NCBI RefSeq assembly: GCF_030445035.2
Contig: NC_080677.1
Span: 7,874,001-7,938,000 of the forward strand
From: Dasypus novemcinctus
Lineage: Eukaryota > Chordata > Mammalia > Cingulata > Dasypodidae
Length of the DNA stretch: 64,000 nt
Reading direction: 5' to 3'
Shown here: positions 58,003-64,000 of the stretch, piece by piece
Layout of the letters: each line of letters begins with the position of its first letter
Numbering within the stretch: position 1 is the first letter of the stretch
Translations under genes and position numbers: made by a program
The notes under the pieces: model-generated
The model's input: only the letters and a program-made list of their open reading frames with translations
Told to the model about the DNA's origin: nothing
Database searches by the model: none

Positions 58003-61000
58003 GTAAGTCCTGCCCTGCCTGCCGTGCTCTTACTGTGGCGAGGAGAAGGGCTTCTGTGACCTGGCCTTCCCTGAGTGGCTGGCGATTCAGCCCCACTAAA
58101 ACCCAGCCCCGGCTAAAACCCAGCCCTGGGTACCTTGACGTTACCACGGTCAAATCTGGACCTTTTCTGACACTGCCGAGAGGGCACGAGCCCTGTCTTG
58201 GCCCCCGCGGCATCGTGTGAGCTGTGAAGGTCACCCTGGAAGAAGGCACCGTGGGAAGGACACACGCTTTTGTTTCCAAGGCCTGGGGCTGGCTGGTAGG
58301 AGAGGAGCCCCAGGACCCCTGGGCCATGCTGCGGGGACGGGGCGCAGACGGCCTCGTGAGGCCAGCTCTCTGCATTAACTCCTGAAGGCACCGGCTAGCA
58401 CCCTGTCCTGAAAGGCCCCCAGCTCTCCCTGCAAAACGAGGGTGCCAGCAGAGTTCTCAGAACTGCCTGCTCCTCTGGCAAGGGACAAAGGCACACAGCA
58501 GCTTCACCCTTGCATTTGCCCAAAGCCTTTGCTTTGCTGTCAGGTCCCTAATGTGAAACTGGGAAGAGAAATCTAGCACAAGCCCGAGAGATCACACGGC
58601 AGGCTCCAGCTTTTGGATTTCCCTTTTCTAACCTCCCGCTCACACTTCCCGTCCTTTCCAACCCTCTTGTTTTGCCAACATGCACATCCTGTGTGGGGGC
58701 ATGTGACACTCTGCACTTTGCATCAGACTGCCTGCCGGCAGGGTGACTTTGGACAAGAGGAGTCAGCGCCCTCCTCGGGCTCCTGGCACTTCTCACTGGA
58801 GGTGACAACCCACCCGCCTGGTGCAGGGTCCCTAGGTGGGCGCACATCCTGTCCAGTGTGTGGCCCTGCAGTCAGAGCTGGGAGCAGGGCGAGCTGCCTC
58901 CTCTCCTTGTGCTGCTGGATTCTCAGGCTCTCCTCTGTGGGTGCCCCCCTTCCCACCTGTGAGCCCTGCAGGTAGTTATAAGACCCGTGGGGTAACTTCC
59001 TTCATAAGCATTGGCTGCTGTTATCTCTGTCCCTTTAGCTTACTGCATCCTGTGTGTGGGTGGCCATGATCATATTACAATTATTTTTTATTTTATTATT
59101 TGTTCATTTTTTTTCCTGCCATGATCATTTTATCAAAGAAACCTAAAGTAAATCAAGGCCTCACCTATTGATGGGGGGGTTGCCATATTAGTGGTTGGAA
59201 ATTTCTTTGCCTAGTGTCACTGCTGCCAAAAATTGGCAGGTTTTTTCACAGATGTTTTTCCTTGATCTTTTTTTTCTTACCTCACTTTTCTTCCAAATTC
59301 CAGAGCTCTTGCCAGCTCCCAAAGTCTCCATATGCACTATTTGACATCCATGCATTGCTGTTCTCAGTCACGGACTTGCAGAGAACTATCCCTCTGTCCA
59401 CAGAAAAAAAGGGAAAAGAAAACTAGAGGAGAGGAAGTTGTAGTTTTTAAACTACCCATTTCTACATCTTGTAAACCAACTAGATTCATGGGGGCAATAA
59501 CCATTGTAACTGGTATCAGGCCCCATTTCTGAAGTCGCGGGCTTTTGGGATCTCCTGGGTCAAAGTGAAGAGTGGTCAGTCTGGTTTGCAGAAATAGAAG
59601 AGGTGGTATTTCTGTGCTATGCACACTGCACCACGGATTTAGGCTTGAAATGACAGTGTGTGTGTGTGCACTTCTCTCTCGGCCCAATCCCATCTTCTTC
59701 CAGCATGTGACCACCACAATCCACTTACAACCACAACTGTGTTTCTATTCCTTGGCATCTAAAACTAACCCAGGCGCATCACACTTAGCAGTCTCCCAGC
59801 ATCTTGGGTTATCTAAATTTTTCTTGGTAGGTGGTGATGGTGAGGTAGTGGGAATCCTATTAAAGACCCTTAATAAGGAAAATTCCTGGAGGTACAGAGT
59901 TCAGTCTAAATAATTAGGGTAATAAAAAGAACAAAAATAAAAGAACGAAAGGAAAGCCATCATGCCAATAGTCACTCAAGGCCATTGCCATCAAATTCCA
60001 GCCTTGAACTCAAAGAGGATCACTTTTCTACTTCCCTGCCTCGTTCACTTTAAACCTGTTGGAATCTGAGATCTCTGAAGCTTCCATCCTGTTCATGTTG
60101 AGCCGCAAAAATATTTTTCCTCCATGCCCAACTTTTAATGAGGCTAATGGTCTCTCCTGGGTGTGCTGCGGAAGATTCATCCCTGGGGGAAGCCAAGTAC
60201 CTCTAGTCCTCCCTGCCGACACCCGCGTGTATACCTGGGGGAAGGCACTGCAACGCTGGCATTCTCACCAGGTGAGTCCAAGGGCCTGGCCTGGGAATGG
60301 GACTTGTGCAAACTAAGTGTGCAGCTCAGCTCCTTGAGCTAGCATAAGCATTTTAATTGTCCACCCTGCTCCAGAAGGCTCCTCAGCAGTGTTTAAAAAT
60401 CTGTAATTAATGTCATTGTTCACCTCAGGCACAAACGTTCGAAAGGCTTTCCACTGACGAGTGCACGCTTAATTAAGAGCAAACCGCCCTGCATCCCCTG
60501 GCTGTGCCACTGTGGAAAGGGACGGCTCTGTGAAAAGGATGTTCCGTGGTGCTAGAGCCTGGGCTGCTAAATCCTTCCCCCTCGCACCGGGGGAAAAGGG
60601 CCTCTCACAATTAAACTGTCCCTTACAAAGCCCCACTCTGCTCTTTGTGGGTACGTGCCCGATCCCAGCGTTCTTTATCGGGGTTGTTTCTCACCTCTCG
60701 CCCTCGTTAGGAATGTTTTTCTCCCCTGCGTTTGGAAGTCACGCAGCGTCTGCGTCTCCCTCCCCGTGCGTGGGCCCCGTGGAGGAGGGGTCGGCCGGTG
60801 GGCTCACAGCGTGGGGCAGGGCGCCCGTCGAAGAAGAGGTTAGCTGGTCCTTTTTCCTCAGTGCTGTCTGCTCTCCAGAAAATTGTAGAAATTCCTTTAA
60901 ATTCCTAGAAGCATGATTTGCACTGTTCTTTGGTTGTCGCTTTTTCTGTTTTTTTCATGCCCTTGTCTCACTGGTTTTTGGAAGACAAGGGTAGTTGAGA

Positions 61001-61179
61001 GTAGGCAAGGAAATGCTCGGAATTATTCAGTAGTTTTCTAAAAGCCTTAAGACACGGTGACCAGCTTCACCTTTCAAAATACAGACTTCCTTCCTCGGCC
61101 ACTTTTCCCCAGCAACTCCAAGTAGCGTGCTTTTCTGCCATCTGCTGGCGGCGTCTGGGCATTGCAGCAAGAGCCAGAC
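58003..61179 (+). other. Putative PKD1L1 intron, no exon recognised
   Basis: Mostly unique DNA, with a small duplication (AAAACCCAGCCC) near 58098-58127. I looked for further exons with the expected extracellular-domain text and did not find any. Confidence 0.35.
61134..61148 (-). promoter_or_regulatory. Near match to CTCF core motif, reverse
   Basis: TCTGCCATCTGCTGG matches the reverse consensus at 14 of 15 positions. It faces the forward motif at 42275. Confidence 0.35.
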
Positions 61180-61775
61180 CTGAAAACACGGTGTAATTGC
61201 ACACGCCTCATCTTTGTGAATGTTTTCCGTTAAAATCCATACCCTCTGTTCTCGGCATATACCCAGAAGAATTGGAAGCAGAGACGCGAGCAGCTCTCTG
61301 TACACCAATGTTCACAGCAGCGCTGTTTGCAATAGCTAAAAGGTGGGCGCACCCAAGAGTCGCTCAGCTGGTGACTATGAACCCGATGGGGCACATGCAC
61401 ACCACAGAATACCACTCAGCCTCGAAAAGCAGCGAAGGGCCGCTACATGGCACAGCGTGGATACGAGCCTTGAGGACAGGCACAAAAGGACAAGTACTGT
61501 GTCACCTACATGAAATACCCAGAATCAACAAATTCACAGAAAGAAAGTAGATCACAGTTGACCAGGGACTGGGCGTGCGGGGAGTGGGGAGCTACTGCTC
61601 AGTGGGTGCAGCAGTTCCATTCGAGGTGATGAAAACGTTTGGGTCATGGCTGCTGGCGATGGCTGCACAATGCTGTGAATGTAATGAATGCCCCTGATTT
61701 GCGTGCTTCAAAGTGGTCCACATGGGAAATATTAAGCAGTTTATGCATTATAATAAAAAGTTTTAAAAATCTATA
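61180..61775 (+). mobile_element. L1M 3' end in the PKD1L1 interval
   Basis: ATATACCCAGAAGAATTGGA, CAATGTTCACAGCAGCGCTG, GAATACCACTCAGCCTCGAA and ATTATAATAAAAAGTTTTAA are in canonical order. It is CpG-richer than the other L1 copies here. Confidence 0.85.
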
Positions 61776-62511
61776 TCCTCTAGATTTTGTAGAAGCAGGT
61801 GAACTTTAGCCTTAAGACGAGACTGACGCCTAGCACTGGATAAGCACGTGCCCCTCCCTAGGTGAGTCTGGATGGCCAGCTCATGCAGCCCTCCCAGCAA
61901 GCCCGAGGAGTAGGTACTGGGTCATGGTGGTCTCATACAGAAGGAGGTTGATATCTTGCCTTTCTCCAGGAATTGGGGGAGCCAGACTGAAAGCCCGGGT
62001 AGCCTGGCCCTTTAACCCCAGCATGGCTGCCTCTGCGCCGGCAGGAGATTAGGGAAGATGTTCTCGCATCGCTCCCACTTTGTTTAGGTACCCCAGGCAC
62101 AGGACCAGTTGCCTGTCAAGACCAGAACCCAGAAAGCTCGCCCTGAGTGCACGGCTACGTCACTCACCCTGCGCGGATACTGGTTGCCCATTCGGTGCCG
62201 GCACAGGCAGCTGGTGTGCTGTAGGTGAGAGGTGGTGAGACTGGGAGGCCTCGGCTCCGTCTTCAGGTACTCCTGAACTCTTTGGGGGAGTTTCCCTCTA
62301 GGGAGAGCCGGCCAGGGGAGGCCCACAAGCACGGCTCACCCCTGCTCACTGCCCCAACACTGACCCCTTTCCCTGACAGCCTTGAAATCGTTAACCTCTG
62401 CAGGGGACGCACCCTTTTCAATTTCTCTCTGGACCTCACCTAAGACATGCAACCTTTTTTTTTTTAAGAACATCACAACATTAATAACTAAAAGCTTAGG
62501 TGGGGGATCGA

Positions 62512-62945
62512 ATCACGTCCCCCCACAAAAGACAGTTCATGTCTGAATCCGTGCCCCCGTGGGTGTGAATCCATCAGTAAACAGGACCTTGGAAGATGTC
62601 AAGGTGAGCCAGGTGTGGACTCATGTGCAAACAGGGTCTTCAAAGAGCCTATTGAGCAAAAGCCACGTTGACTCAGGGTGGGCTCAATATTACTGCAGTT
62701 CTTACAGGAAAATGAAATTGGACACAGAAGTAGACACCAGCAACCACAATAAGCCAGAAATTAGGGCTGAAACCTGCAGTAGAAGTAGAGAGGACAGAGG
62801 CCAGCACGTCACCCATCTGAGGACACGTTGCCTTGCCAGCATCTTGATTTGGAACTTGTACCTTCAAACCCAGGAGGCAGTAAGTTCTTACCGTTTAAGC
62901 CAACCTGTAGTGTGGTCTTTAGCACAGCACCTCTGGCAAACCAAG
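62512..62945 (+). mobile_element. MaLR/MLT1-like LTR
   Basis: GGTGTGAATCCATCAGTAAA, CAGGACCTTGGAAGATGTCA, ACCGTTTAAGCCAACCTGTA and CACAGCACCTCTGGCAAACC give the MLT1 layout; diverged. Confidence 0.65.
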
Positions 62946-62995
62946 ACGGAGTGTAAAAAAGTAGGAAACAAGTGAGTAGAAAATGTAATAATAGG

Positions 62996-63387
62996 GAAGC
63001 GGACTTGGCCCAGTGGTTAGGGCGTCCGTCTACCACATGGGAGGTCCGCGGTTCAAGCCCCAGGCCTCCTTAACCCGTGTGGAGCTGGCCCATGCGCAGT
63101 GCTGATGCGCCCAGGGAGTGCTGTGCCATGCAGGGGTGTCCCCCGCGTAGGGGAGCCCCATGGCAAGGAGTGCGCCCGTAAGGAGAGCCGCCCAGCGCGA
63201 AAGAAAGTGCAGCCTGCCCAGGAATGGTGCCACACACACAACAAGATGACGCAACCAAAAGAAACACAGATTCCTGTGCCGCTGACAACAACAGAAGCGG
63301 ACAAAGAAGACCCAGCAAATAGACACAGAGAACAGACAACTGGAGGGGGGGAAGGGGAGAGAAAAAAAAATCTTAAAAGAAAAAAAA
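62996..63387 (+). mobile_element. Full-length, very young DAS SINE
   Basis: GAAGCGGACTTGGCCCAGTG starts the tRNA-derived head, with B box GGTTCAAGCCC at 63051-63061 and an A-rich tail ending at 63387. The 18-bp sequence AGAAAATGTAATAATAGG is identical at 62978-62995 and 63388-63405, a perfect target duplication. It is the best-preserved copy in the window. Confidence 0.96.
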
Positions 63388-63772
63388 AGAAAATGTAATA
63401 ATAGGAGTGACTGAAGGAAATCAGGATGCCTATGGTGAAGGAGAGAAGACTCAGGGAGGACACAGTAGCTGAAGAGGACTTGGAAATCCGTTCCAGCCGA
63501 TGGAGTAGAAAGCCAGCGTGCCCCAGCATGGGCTCCCGAATGGTCAAGTCAGACGAGGAGATGGAGAGGGGCGGTCTGGGAAGCAGCTACACAGTGCCCG
63601 GCTTCAGGCAGGGGTCTGGTCAGCAGAGGAAAGCAAAACCAGACAGCAGCTGCCTCGTGGTCTGAAGGTTGCCGAGCATGCTTCACCTTTGTTGATCACT
63701 CACTTTACCGGGGCAAGCCTCTTCTCTTTACGACAGTGAGTTCTTAGGGCTCCCAGCACCCTAAAGACAAGG

Positions 63773-63787
63773 CCAGCAGGGGGCACT
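63773..63787 (+). promoter_or_regulatory. Match to CTCF core motif
   Basis: CCAGCAGGGGGCACT fits every position of the CTCF consensus and is close to its strongest form. It lies in unique DNA near the right edge. Confidence 0.55.
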
Positions 63788-64000
63788 AGACCAACCAGTC
63801 ATGTGAATGGGGGCACTGCCTCCCAGCACAACGTCAGGGAGGCCTGCGTCCACACCAGCAGGTCTAGAAAAGCTGTGCAGACGCAGAGCTTGGGGCAGGG
63901 CGGGTCGTTTCCTCGGGCTGCCAGGGTGGTTTAAACAACCGAGATTGACTGCCCGGGGTTCCAGAGGCTGGGAGGCCCGCAGCAGGTGTCTGCGGGGTGG

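Noticed and set aside
57282-58220. 312-codon open frame on the + strand
   Set aside because: No start context, no recognisable domain, and biased composition; only the short splice-bounded piece at 57931-58002 looked possibly coding.
61197-61550. 117-codon open frame
   Set aside because: It coincides with the L1M 3' end, recognisable base by base.

Overview
The window looks like nuclear DNA of a xenarthran mammal, most likely an armadillo (Dasypus). The main evidence is at least nine copies or fragments of a tRNA-headed SINE of the armadillo DAS type. The best copies are at 3405-3818, 15725-16098 and 62996-63387, and two of them have long, clean target-site duplications. Coding exons are short, separated by long repeat-filled introns, and bounded by consensus GT/AG sites.

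The gene order is SUN3 - HUS1 - (probable) PKD1L1, all on the + strand. This is the arrangement I know from human 7p12.3. SUN3 enters from the left edge with its last six coding exons (5571-19203), covering the end of the coiled coil and the whole SUN domain; its membrane-spanning N-terminus lies outside the window. HUS1 is complete: eight coding exons (35361-49153) join without a break into 280 residues, behind a CpG-rich promoter (about 34900-35480). At 54827-54884 a signal-peptide-like coding exon with a perfect splice donor lies where PKD1L1 should begin. A small cysteine-rich exon at 57931-58002 may follow it. The rest, to 64 kb, would be PKD1L1 intron.

Repeats by region: 1-3220 holds the 5' end of an L1 on the minus strand with a GC-rich tandem-repeat promoter, then a DAS SINE and a poly(A)-tailed retroposon end. 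7.5-12.5 kb (SUN3 intron) is an old L1 interrupted by a clean 962-bp solo LTR with 6-bp target duplication. 19.5-23.7 kb holds L1 remnants carrying two MaLR-like LTR insertions and a (TA)n array. 29.7-34.7 kb is a decayed provirus with two LTRs, ending just upstream of the HUS1 CpG island. HUS1 intron 5 holds an unusual 0.2-kb inverted repeat whose spacer contains a match to the CTCF core motif.

I found no CRISPR array, operon, tRNA or rRNA gene. I also found no convincing undescribed multi-gene system: this is an ordinary vertebrate locus with interesting mobile-element structure. Splice sites, frames and repeats were read by eye. Repeat family names and the PKD1L1 identification come from memory and synteny, not from a search.
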